Assembly (NCBI GenBank): GCA_000146855.1
Contig: GL405246.1
Location: 1,992,126-1,999,258, forward strand
Length of the DNA stretch: 7,133 nt
Direction of reading: 5' to 3'
Source: [Eubacterium] yurii subsp. margaretiae ATCC 43715
GTDB taxonomy: Bacteria > Bacillota > Clostridia > Peptostreptococcales > Filifactoraceae
Position 1 is the stretch's first letter; every line of letters starts with the position of its first letter. Shown in pieces: positions 1-6,077 of the stretch. The position numbers were made by a program, and so were the translations under genes. Below the pieces are notes generated by a model, which saw nothing but the letters and a program-made list of their open reading frames with translations, did not search any database and was not told the origin of the DNA.

Positions 1-10
1 CAAAAAGCTG

Positions 11-25
11 TGTAATTTTATTACA
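11..25. repeat. 15-bp palindrome, operator-like
   Basis: TGTAAT (11-16) and ATTACA (20-25) are perfect inverted arms around a TTT centre. The symmetry and size resemble a site for a dimeric regulator. It lies downstream of the CDF gene, so it would serve whatever minus-strand gene lies left of the window. The spacing does not fit the TnrA/GlnR consensus (TGTNA-N7-TNACA), because only 5 bases separate the half-sites here. In such AT-rich DNA a chance palindrome is possible. Confidence 0.25.
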
Positions 26-26
26 A

Positions 27-78
27 CAAGATTATTGATAGTTTGCAAAACGAATAATTTGCTAAAATAATAATCTTG
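27..78. repeat. Nested inverted repeat (large hairpin)
   Basis: CAAGATTATT (27-36) is perfectly complementary to AATAATCTTG (69-78). Inside it GCAAA (45-49) pairs with TTTGC (58-62), giving a long two-tier hairpin with an internal loop. Neither side is followed by a run of T, so it does not look like an intrinsic terminator in either direction. It sits between the CDF terminator and the left edge and may be a leader structure of the next minus-strand gene. Its function is unknown. Confidence 0.35.
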
Positions 79-152
79 GAATTATAAATTCTGATTAGTA
101 TTAGCATAATATCAATATTGATTATTATAATACTTTAGCATAATTTTTTAGT

Positions 153-187
153 CAAAAAATAACAGTATGTTTCTCAAATACTGTTAT
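153..187 (-). terminator. Intrinsic terminator of the CDF gene, overlapping its stop codon
   Basis: Positions 178-187 and 159-168 form a perfect 10-bp stem with a 9-base loop. On the minus strand the 3' arm runs directly into a run of T (158-154). The 5' arm encodes the last codons of the transporter and its TGA stop (176-174) lies in the loop, so the gene and terminator share sequence. The stem is AT-rich, but its position and T tract make this a convincing Rho-independent terminator. Confidence 0.75.
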
Positions 188-1064
188 CGTCCTTGCCTGA
201 GTATGGCTCTATATGAATAATTACATGCGCATTATTATTTATATCTTTTTGAATTGTTCTTTCTATATCGTGCATCAATGTATGACTCTGTCTTACGTTC
301 ATATCCGGATCCACCTGAACATGCATATCTATAAAAATGTTATTTTGCGTGCCTCTTGACCTTATCTTGTGGATTTCCTTGACACTTTCATAATTTTTGA
401 ACACAGTCTCCTTTATAAGTTCATTATCCACTACTCTTGCATCTATCAGTACATTGGTATTTTCTACAAAGACATCGTAGGCTGTCTTAAATATCAGCAG
501 AGATATTATAATTGACGCTATTGAATCGAGAATTACAGGAGCTCCTGTCTTTATCAAAAATAGCGTGATAAGCACACCTATAGTTACATAGATATCTGAT
601 CTGGTATGGAGTGCATCAGAAACCAAGATTGATGAGCCTAATTCTTCCCCCTTTTTTTGTTCATAATAAGATACAAAGCCGTTTACTATCAAGGTAAATA
701 TCATCACCACTATGCTCACAGCAGTTATATCCGGGTGAACGGGATTTTTAATCTTGTCTATAGCCTCCATCATTACTTTGATGCCTGTGTATGCAAGGAA
801 CAGCCCTATCAATAAACTTGCAACAGTCTCAATCTTGGCATGACCGTAAGGATGGTGCTCATCTTCCGGTTTGGATGCAAAATATATCCCAAGTACAGCT
901 ATCACATTTGACAGTCCATCTGCTACAGATGTAAAGGCATCGGCTGTAATAGATGTGGATTTTGTTGCTATACCTATTATTATCTTAAAAATTGCCACCA
1001 ACATATTGGCAACAAAGGTTATAAATAATATAAACTGAATTTTTTTATAGACGTCCTTTTTCAT
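174..1064 (-). CDS. Cation diffusion facilitator (CDF) family metal exporter
   Basis: A complete 296-residue CDF protein, the usual family size. These membrane antiporters export divalent metals (Zn, Mn, Fe, Co or Cd depending on subgroup) in exchange for protons and work as dimers. Six hydrophobic segments can be placed at about residues 12-33, 38-62, 79-99, 113-134, 146-170 and 174-196, followed by a cytoplasmic domain (about 205-290) ending in the typical IHIEP stretch. The family loop PEDEHHPYGHAKIE (67-80) is present. Segment 5 has the metal-site HxxxD (His153, Asp157, with Asp150 just before). Segment 2 reads ADAFTSVAD (41-49): Asp49 is present, but Thr45 stands where most members have His, Asp or Asn. 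The substrate therefore cannot be named. The ATG is supported by AAGGAG (1075-1070) five bases upstream. The gene lies 164 bases after the radical SAM gene and ends in its own terminator. The family assignment is firm, the metal unknown. Confidence 0.93.
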   Translation of the reverse strand: MKKDVYKKIQFILFITFVANMLVAIFKIIIGIATKSTSITADAFTSVADGLSNVIAVLGIYFASKPEDEHHPYGHAKIETVASLLIGLFLAYTGIKVMMEAIDKIKNPVHPDITAVSIVVMIFTLIVNGFVSYYEQKKGEELGSSILVSDALHTRSDIYVTIGVLITLFLIKTGAPVILDSIASIIISLLIFKTAYDVFVENTNVLIDARVVDNELIKETVFKNYESVKEIHKIRSRGTQNNIFIDMHVQVDPDMNVRQSHTLMHDIERTIQKDINNNAHVIIHIEPYSGKDDNSI

Positions 1065-1228
1065 TATTTCTCCTTAACTTAGAGATGTTACTTTCAACTT
1101 GTTGTCTTCAGTCATACTATATTCATAAGCATTTTAAACACTTATAGCGCTTCTTAATATGCAAATATTATTAATTTATACTAATAAGCATTTAAAATGT
1201 AATATTTTTAAATTTATTGAAATATAAT

Positions 1229-2191
1229 TTATTGTAGTTTTGGACAACTTATATCTCCCTGATGTGCATCCCTTTGTTTCATGACCCTGTCTATGGCATT
1301 AAGTACATATCTCTTATTTAATATCCACCTTGGCTCAATAAGTTCTTCCTTTGCTCCGTCTCCGGTTAGACGATGTATGACTATATCTTTTCTTAGCAAC
1401 TGTATAATGTCGCAGACAAAGTCCACATATTCATCAGCAGTCATAAGCTCAAACTTATTTTTCTCATAGTATTTTTCAAGGTCTGTATTTTTAAGGATGT
1501 TGAGCTGCTGGATTTTTACCCCGTGGATATTCTTCTTATTCAAATATTTATAAGTTGCAAGCATATCGTCCCTATCTTCTGTAGGGAGCCCTACTATGGT
1601 ATGAACTACCGTCTTTATATTTAATCTGCTAAGGTCATCAATAGCTTTTTCAAATACCTCTATATCGTAGCCTCTTCTTATAAATTTTTCAGACTTTTCA
1701 TGTATGCTTTGCAGACCAAGTTCCACAATGAGATAGGTCTTTTTGTTGAAATAATCGAGAACTTCAAGTATGTCATCTCCAAGACAGTCCGGTCTTGTAG
1801 CTATGTCAAGACCTATTATATCCTTTTGTGATAGAGCTTTTTGATAGAGTGCTTGTAAATATGAGGGTTTTTCATAGGTATTAGTGAAGTTTTGAAAGTA
1901 AGCTATATATTTTGCATTGCTCCACTTTTTTGACAATAGCTTTATCTGATTTTCTATCTGGGCTTCAATATTTATCTTTTCAAGTTTATCATTTATATTT
2001 GAGTCTATAGTTTCAAAAAGACCGGCAAATTCTCCCGATCCCCTCTGTGAGCAAAATATGCAACCACTACTCCCTTTGCTCTTATCTCTTGTCGGACAGG
2101 TAAAGCCGCCGTCAAGCGACAGCTTTATAACCTTTTGCCCGAAGTGTTTTTTCAGTTCATTGTTAAAGCTATTGTATCTTTTATTATCCAT
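1229..2191 (-). CDS. TIGR01212 family radical SAM protein (YhcC/YtqA type)
   Basis: A 320-residue radical SAM enzyme. Near the N terminus SLDGGFTCP is followed by Cys32, Cys44 and Cys47, an Elp3-like C-x11-C-x2-C motif in place of the classic CxxxCxxC. These cysteines should hold the [4Fe-4S] cluster that cleaves S-adenosylmethionine. Other family marks are LDIATRPDCL (about 128-137), VELGLQS (156-162), HTIVGLPTE (197-205) and the C-terminal RYVLNAIDRV. In Bacillus subtilis the homologue YtqA (proposed name MnmL) is linked to remodelling the wobble-uridine side chain of tRNA together with the methyltransferase YtqB/MnmM. No such partner is in this window, so that role is inferred from the family. 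The ATG is the only ATG or GTG/TTG start in frame downstream of an upstream TAA, yet it has no clear Shine-Dalgarno sequence, unlike its neighbours. No convincing terminator follows, so readthrough into the CDF gene is possible. Confidence 0.92.
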   Translation of the reverse strand: MDNKRYNSFNNELKKHFGQKVIKLSLDGGFTCPTRDKSKGSSGCIFCSQRGSGEFAGLFETIDSNINDKLEKINIEAQIENQIKLLSKKWSNAKYIAYFQNFTNTYEKPSYLQALYQKALSQKDIIGLDIATRPDCLGDDILEVLDYFNKKTYLIVELGLQSIHEKSEKFIRRGYDIEVFEKAIDDLSRLNIKTVVHTIVGLPTEDRDDMLATYKYLNKKNIHGVKIQQLNILKNTDLEKYYEKNKFELMTADEYVDFVCDIIQLLRKDIVIHRLTGDGAKEELIEPRWILNKRYVLNAIDRVMKQRDAHQGDISCPKLQ

Positions 2192-2471
2192 TGTATACTT
2201 TGATTGCTCGACTTTTCCAATAAAATTATTACAATTTTAATTGAAATTTAAATATAGTGATTTTTTTATATACTGTTTCACACAAAGTTTTCTATAAAAT
2301 ATTTATTGAAATTTGAATATTTATCAAAAAAAATGTAAAAATTAAAAAACTATGTCAAGTATATTATTATATTTTTAGAATATACCAAAATTTCAATATC
2401 TGTAATGAGTTTTTCTCATTGAAAAATCGAGTTAATTACATAATAAGATTGTAAATTTTCATTTTTTATAC

Positions 2472-2924
2472 TTATATGAGGCATTTTTCAAGGACTTTGG
2501 CTATTTTTACAAGCTCATCTTCGTCTTCTCGTGTAAATCTGCCTTTTTTAGGTGAGTCTATATCCAGCACTCCCCAGAGTTTGCCATCTTTTTTAAGAGG
2601 TAAGACTATCTCGCTCTCACTTGCACTGTCGCAGGCAATGTGCCCTTCAAACTCATGAACATCTTGCACTCTTATCACCCTGTCTTCATAGGCACTTTTT
2701 CCGCATACTCCGTCATTCATCTTGATATTGGCGCAGGCTATCTTACCTTGAAAAGGTCCTACATATAAAACATCACTTTGTTCATCCAAGATATAGACTC
2801 CCACCCAGTTGATGTCTGTAGCATTTTCCCAAATACCCGCTATGGCGTTGCAAAGTTTACTTAAGTCCTTAGACTCTGACTTTGCTATGGCATTTAAAGC
2901 CAGATTCATAGTATAGTAATTCAT
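2472..2924 (-). CDS. msrC: Free methionine-(R)-sulfoxide reductase (GAF domain)
   Basis: A single GAF-domain protein that reduces free L-methionine-(R)-sulfoxide to methionine, normally using thioredoxin, in the cytoplasm. Signature stretches are VGPFQGK.AC, GVCGKSAY, GHIACDSASESEIVLPL and GVLDIDSP. Three cysteines, Cys64, Cys74 and Cys98 from the chosen start, have the same spacing (10 and 24) as Cys84/94/118 of the Escherichia coli enzyme (YebR), so the redox triad is intact. I place the start at the ATG 2924-2922 (150 residues), because GGGAG (2934-2930) lies five bases upstream, the same layout as in front of luxS. An in-frame ATG at 2936-2934 would add four residues, but it overlaps that ribosome binding site and has only a weak AGGA of its own. 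The downstream gap to the radical SAM gene is 280 bases. Family and activity are well supported by the motifs. Confidence 0.93.
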   Translation of the reverse strand: MNYYTMNLALNAIAKSESKDLSKLCNAIAGIWENATDINWVGVYILDEQSDVLYVGPFQGKIACANIKMNDGVCGKSAYEDRVIRVQDVHEFEGHIACDSASESEIVLPLKKDGKLWGVLDIDSPKKGRFTREDEDELVKIAKVLEKCLI

Positions 2925-2929
2925 TTTTT

Positions 2930-2934
2930 CTCCC
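2930..2934 (-). promoter_or_regulatory. Ribosome binding site deciding the msrC start
   Basis: GGGAG on the minus strand, five bases before the ATG at 2924. The same GGAG-AAAAA-ATG arrangement precedes luxS. It lies inside the four-codon extension that the upstream ATG (2936) would create, which argues for the shorter protein. Confidence 0.6.
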
Positions 2935-3020
2935 ATTTTAATCCTGATTTATACCATTATTTATTTAATCTATGGATAATATTCATCAATTATATTTAAA
3001 AAGCATATCGTTTATCCTAC

Positions 3021-3026
3021 ATTATA
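3021..3026 (-). promoter_or_regulatory. Possible -10 box upstream of msrC
   Basis: A perfect TATAAT on the minus strand about 100 bases before the msrC start. The best -35 match at usual spacing is poor (GATAAA at 3049-3044, or TGGATA at 3051-3046 with a 19-base spacer). In such AT-rich sequence a lone TATAAT is weak evidence. Confidence 0.25.
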
Positions 3027-3076
3027 AATATAGTTAAAAATAATTTATCCATTATTTTATTAGATTTTAGTGTTAC

Positions 3077-3448
3077 TTATTTTTTTGCAGGTATAATCTC
3101 TATCCAATAGTTGTCAGGATCTGCTATGAAATATATTCCCATAGCTTTATTTTCAAATACTATGCAGTTCATCTCCTGATGTTTTTTGTGAGCGGCCTCA
3201 AAGTCGTCCACTTCTACCGCAAGGTGAAATTCATTTTCTCCAAGGTCATAAGGAGTAGTTCTGTCCTTGAGATATGTCAACTCCAACTCATGCTTGCTTT
3301 GTCCATCTGTAAGATAGACCAAGGTAAAACTACCGTCTGATGCCTCTTTTCTTCTACCTTCTTTAAATCCCAAGGCCTCTTCATAAAACTTCATGCTCTT
3401 TTCCAAATCCAAGACATTGAAATTGTTGTGTGCAAACTTAAATTCCAT
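3077..3448 (-). CDS. VOC family protein, glyoxalase I-like (gloA-like)
   Basis: A 123-residue single-domain vicinal oxygen chelate protein, the usual length for bacterial glyoxalase I, which isomerises the hemithioacetal of methylglyoxal and a thiol to a thioester. Two beta-alpha-beta-beta-beta repeats are recognisable (about 4-60 and 73-120). The four metal ligands of the E. coli enzyme (His5, Glu56, His74, Glu122) have counterparts here in His7, Glu56 (ELELTY), His75 (EFHLAVEVDD) and Glu117 (YWIEIIP). With all ligands present, a metal-dependent lyase is more likely than a resistance dioxygenase-type VOC protein. Many clostridia lack glutathione, so the thiol cofactor is unclear and I leave the symbol blank. 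The start is supported by AAGAGG (3462-3457) eight bases upstream. The gene has a 303-base upstream gap with unusual repeats and probably its own promoter. Confidence 0.88.
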   Translation of the reverse strand: MEFKFAHNNFNVLDLEKSMKFYEEALGFKEGRRKEASDGSFTLVYLTDGQSKHELELTYLKDRTTPYDLGENEFHLAVEVDDFEAAHKKHQEMNCIVFENKAMGIYFIADPDNYWIEIIPAKK

Positions 3449-3531
3449 AAGATATACCTCTTTTTTGTAATTTCAATTTTTGAATATAGACTTTTTTCTA
3501 TAATGCTGATATTAATTAAAATATTGGAAAA

Positions 3532-3559
3532 ATTAGAAACTATCTTGGTTTTAACTAAT
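3532..3559 (-). terminator. Weak bulged hairpin, possible tkt terminator or leader hairpin
   Basis: On the minus strand ATTAG-tta-AAAC pairs with GTTT-CTAAT around a 7-base loop, with a three-base bulge, and is followed by TTTT then CC. It is AT-rich and about 190 bases beyond the tkt stop, so it may instead belong to the leader of the VOC gene. Low confidence. Confidence 0.25.
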
Positions 3560-3609
3560 CTTGTGCTTTACATACACATAAATTTATAAAGATATATTTC
3601 CAAAATTAT

Positions 3610-3627
3610 AATAAAGTTTAGTATAAA
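3610..3627 (-). promoter_or_regulatory. 18-bp shared element, copy 1 (VOC gene leader)
   Basis: AATAAAGTTTAGTATAAA on the plus strand, identical to 6663-6680 in front of luxS. Read on the coding strand it contains TATACT (3625-3620), a near-consensus -10 box, about 170 bases upstream of the VOC start. No good -35 sits at 16-18 bases here, so the -10 role is less sure than for the luxS copy. Confidence 0.4.
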
Positions 3628-3751
3628 TTAAACCTTGATAAAATCGCTATAAGTCAATTTTATTTAAGAAAAAAGTCTATATGTTTCAATTATAACTCTT
3701 GCTATCATACTACTAATTGAATAATTTTGATTACTTAATACTTAAATATAT

Positions 3752-5749
3752 TCAATTTTTTTGTCTATCTATTACTTTTTTTGATATTTCAAGCAGATTA
3801 TCTACTGTAAAGCCAAATTTTTCAAATAATACATCTGCAGGTGCAGATTCTCCGAAGGTATCCATGCCCAAAACTTCTCCATCAAGTCCTACATATTTGC
3901 TCATGCAAAGTCTGCTACCTGCCTCTACTCCCACTCTTGCTCTAACTTCTATTGGAAGTATACTTTGTCTATAGGCTTCGTCCTGTCTGTCAAATATATC
4001 CATACAAGGCATAGAAACCACTCTTACAGATTTACCCTCTTGTTCCAATTTTTCTGCCGTATCTATAGCAAGTGAAACTTCAGATCCTGTAGCTATAAAT
4101 ATAAGGTCGATCTTTTCTCCTTTTTCTTTCTTGATTACATAGGCACCTTTTAGAGCTTCTTTACTTGACTCACTTATTTGTCTTAAGTTTTGTCTGCTAA
4201 GCGCTATGGCTGTCGGTCTGTCCTCTGATTTCATTGCTGAGTAATAGGCTGCTGCTGTTTCAGTATAATCACAAGGTCTGAAAATATCAAAGTTAGGAAT
4301 GGCTCTTAGCATTGCAAGTTGTTCTATCGGCTCATGTGTCGGTCCGTCTTCACCAACTCCAATAGAGTCATGAGTAAGCACATAGATACAAGGCAGCCCC
4401 ATAAGTGCTGCAAGTCTCATCATAGGCTTGATGTAGTCGGAAAATACAAAGAATGTACCGCCAAAAACTCTAAGATTGCTATGCGCAGCTATACCGTTCA
4501 TTATTCCGCCCATTGCCAGCTCTCTTACTCCAAAGTGAATGTTTCTTCCCTCTCTGCATGTAGATGAAAAATATTCAACGTCCTTCATCAAAGTCTTGTT
4601 AGACGGTGCAAGGTCGGCTGAACCTCCAAGAAGATTCGGGAAGATGTCCTTTAATTTATTTATAACTTCACCGCTTGATGCCCTTGTTGCATTTTTCTTG
4701 TCTTCATACTTCCAAAAATCTTCATTGCTTTCGAGATCTTTAATATATTTATCTGAGAAAAACTCATCCCATCTTTGTCTGTCTTGTGGATATTTTTGAG
4801 AGTATTCTTCAAAGAGTTTATTCCAGCTTTGTTCTTTTTCTGCTCCCTTTTGTGCTAATTCTCTATAATTTGCATATATATCATCACTTACAGCAAAAGG
4901 CTCATTGCTGTCCCAGTTTAGATTTTGCCTTAGTTCTTTAAGAGCTTCTTCACCAAGCGGCTCACCATGAACTGATGCTGTACCTGCTTTCTTGCCTGCT
5001 CCATATCCTATTGTAGTTTTTACAGTGATGAGAGTAGGTTTTTGATTTTGTGACTTAGCCTTATCTATTGCAGCTGCTATTGCGTCTATATCATTTCCAT
5101 CTTCAACTACTATATTGTTAAATCCGAAGGCTTCAAATTTTTTCTGAACATCTTCAGTAAATGCAACATCAATATCTCCCTCGATAGATATCTTATTTGA
5201 GTCATAGAATACTATGAGTTTTGAAAGATTGAGAGTGCCGGCAAGAGACATAGCCTCTGATGTTATTCCTTCCATCATACATCCGTCTCCACCAAGCACA
5301 TAGGTATAGTGGTCAATTAGATTATAGCCATCCTTGTTAAATATCGCTCCCAAATGTTGCTCTGCCATAGCCATACCGACTGCATTTGACATACCTGCAC
5401 CAAGAGGTCCTGTAGATATTTCCACTCCGGCAGTATGCTTATACTCTGGGTGACCCGGAGTCTTAGAGCCAAGTTGTCTAAAATTTTTCAGCTCATCCAT
5501 ACCCATATTTTCAAAGCCGAAGAGATGAAGCAATGAGTATAAAAGTGCAGAGCCGTGACCGGCTGAAAGTATGAATCTGTCTCTGTTTATCCAATTTGGA
5601 TTTTTCGGATTGAAATTCATCTTTGACCATATAGTATAGGCTGTTGGAGCCACCCCAAGCGGTAGTCCCGGATGACCTGAGTTAGCCTTTTGTATCTGAT
5701 CTGCAGATAAAATTCTAAGTGCATTAATTGATTTTTGAACTATGGACAT
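3752..5749 (-). CDS. tkt: Transketolase
   Basis: A full-length 665-residue transketolase, the typical bacterial size. It uses thiamine diphosphate to move two-carbon units between sugar phosphates in the non-oxidative pentose phosphate pathway, linking glycolysis to ribose 5-phosphate and erythrose 4-phosphate. The N-terminal cofactor domain (about 1-320) has His26 in SGHPG, His65 in SAGHGS, His100 in TPGHPEY, the GDG metal/diphosphate motif (154-156) with Asn185, and His261. The pyrimidine-binding domain (about 350-525) has ADLAPSN, catalytic Glu410 in HFGVRELAM, and His472 in GEDGPTHEPIEQ, followed by the SRQ stretch (518-520). The C-terminal domain (about 545-660) has ATGSEVSLA and GVEAG. 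All known active-site positions look intact. It is one continuous chain, not the split N/C form found in many anaerobes. The start has GGAGG (5760-5756) six bases upstream. It ends in TGA. Confidence 0.98.
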   Translation of the reverse strand: MSIVQKSINALRILSADQIQKANSGHPGLPLGVAPTAYTIWSKMNFNPKNPNWINRDRFILSAGHGSALLYSLLHLFGFENMGMDELKNFRQLGSKTPGHPEYKHTAGVEISTGPLGAGMSNAVGMAMAEQHLGAIFNKDGYNLIDHYTYVLGGDGCMMEGITSEAMSLAGTLNLSKLIVFYDSNKISIEGDIDVAFTEDVQKKFEAFGFNNIVVEDGNDIDAIAAAIDKAKSQNQKPTLITVKTTIGYGAGKKAGTASVHGEPLGEEALKELRQNLNWDSNEPFAVSDDIYANYRELAQKGAEKEQSWNKLFEEYSQKYPQDRQRWDEFFSDKYIKDLESNEDFWKYEDKKNATRASSGEVINKLKDIFPNLLGGSADLAPSNKTLMKDVEYFSSTCREGRNIHFGVRELAMGGIMNGIAAHSNLRVFGGTFFVFSDYIKPMMRLAALMGLPCIYVLTHDSIGVGEDGPTHEPIEQLAMLRAIPNFDIFRPCDYTETAAAYYSAMKSEDRPTAIALSRQNLRQISESSKEALKGAYVIKKEKGEKIDLIFIATGSEVSLAIDTAEKLEQEGKSVRVVSMPCMDIFDRQDEAYRQSILPIEVRARVGVEAGSRLCMSKYVGLDGEVLGMDTFGESAPADVLFEKFGFTVDNLLEISKKVIDRQKN

Positions 5750-5801
5750 TTCATTCCTCCAAGATTTTTATTTTTTAAAATTAATATTTTTTACTTACCT
5801 T

Positions 5802-5829
5802 AATATAAATCAATGCTCAATACCGTCAT
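5802..5829 (-). promoter_or_regulatory. Candidate tkt promoter
   Basis: On the minus strand ATGACG (5829-5824, four of six matches to TTGACA) is followed after 16 bases by TATATT (5807-5802). This would give a leader of roughly 45 bases before the tkt start. The match is fair and the position sensible, but the background is AT-rich. Confidence 0.35.
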
Positions 5830-6029
5830 GCATTTTAATTTATTTACAAGCTTAATTTTATATAGTCATTAAATTACTAATTAGCATAAGCATTCATATA
5901 AATTAATTTTTCAAAATTTTTACTATTTTTATAACTTACTATCACAGATTATTTGAACATAAGTTTAAAGCTTCATTAGTACTATATAGAAATTCTACGA
6001 CCTTAGATATTTCTTGCTTGCGTTATTTT

Positions 6030-6058
6030 AAATAGCCATTTGCATAATTTAGCTATTT
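6030..6058 (-). terminator. Weak hairpin after luxS, possible terminator
   Basis: AAATAGC and GCTATTT (6052-6058 and 6030-6036) form a 7-bp stem with a 15-base loop, about 20 bases past the luxS stop. On the minus strand the T run after it is short and interrupted by A, so this is a poor terminator by itself. Confidence 0.25.
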
Positions 6059-6077
6059 TTATAAATAAATCTATATA

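Larger units (their letters stand above)
3484..3682. repeat. 16-bp perfect inverted repeat bracketing about 200 bp
   Basis: Positions 3484-3499 (ATATAGACTTTTTTCT) and 3667-3682 are exact reverse complements, 167 bases apart. The arms lie wholly inside the intergenic region upstream of the VOC gene. The layout resembles the ends of a small non-autonomous element, but I see no target-site duplication at the outer edges and no second copy of the whole unit. It could equally pair as a long-range stem in a leader transcript. Confidence 0.5.
3449..3751. other. 303-base intergenic region between tkt and the VOC gene
   Basis: No gene is visible here. It holds the two arms of a 16-bp inverted repeat (3484-3499, 3667-3682), one copy of an 18-bp element shared with the luxS leader (3610-3627), and a weak bulged hairpin (3532-3559). 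A TTGACT that looks like a -35 hexamer (minus strand, about 3657-3652) has no -10 box at normal spacing. The region must contain the end of the tkt transcript and the leader of the VOC gene. Confidence 0.6.
5750..6077. other. 328-base intergenic region between luxS and tkt
   Basis: AT-rich and without a recognisable gene or RNA. It carries the tkt ribosome binding site (5756-5760), a candidate tkt promoter (5802-5829) and a weak hairpin just after luxS (6030-6058). Nothing convincing is seen in about 5830-6029. Confidence 0.6.

Noticed and set aside
1281..1469. Plus-strand open frame of 62 codons
   Set aside because: It lies antisense within the radical SAM gene, whose family motifs are clear, and has no family resemblance of its own.
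2404..2420. AATGAG-TTTTT-CTCATT hairpin after the msrC gene
   Set aside because: Only six base pairs and no T run follows on either strand, so it is not supportable as a terminator.
2972..3050. ATGGATAA/TTATCCAT inverted 8-mers between the VOC and msrC genes
   Set aside because: Arms are short and about 60 bases apart in AT-rich DNA, easily chance.
3685..3721. 8-bp inverted repeat TTCAATTA/TAATTGAA just after tkt
   Set aside because: The loop is 21 bases, the arms are AT-only apart from one pair, and the T run is about ten bases away; too weak to call a tkt terminator.
3717..3974. Plus-strand open frame running into the 3' end of tkt
   Set aside because: Mostly antisense to the conserved tkt C terminus, with a serine/leucine-rich composition typical of a shadow frame and no ribosome binding site.
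4319..4799. Two plus-strand open frames inside tkt
   Set aside because: Antisense shadows of highly conserved transketolase active-site sequence.
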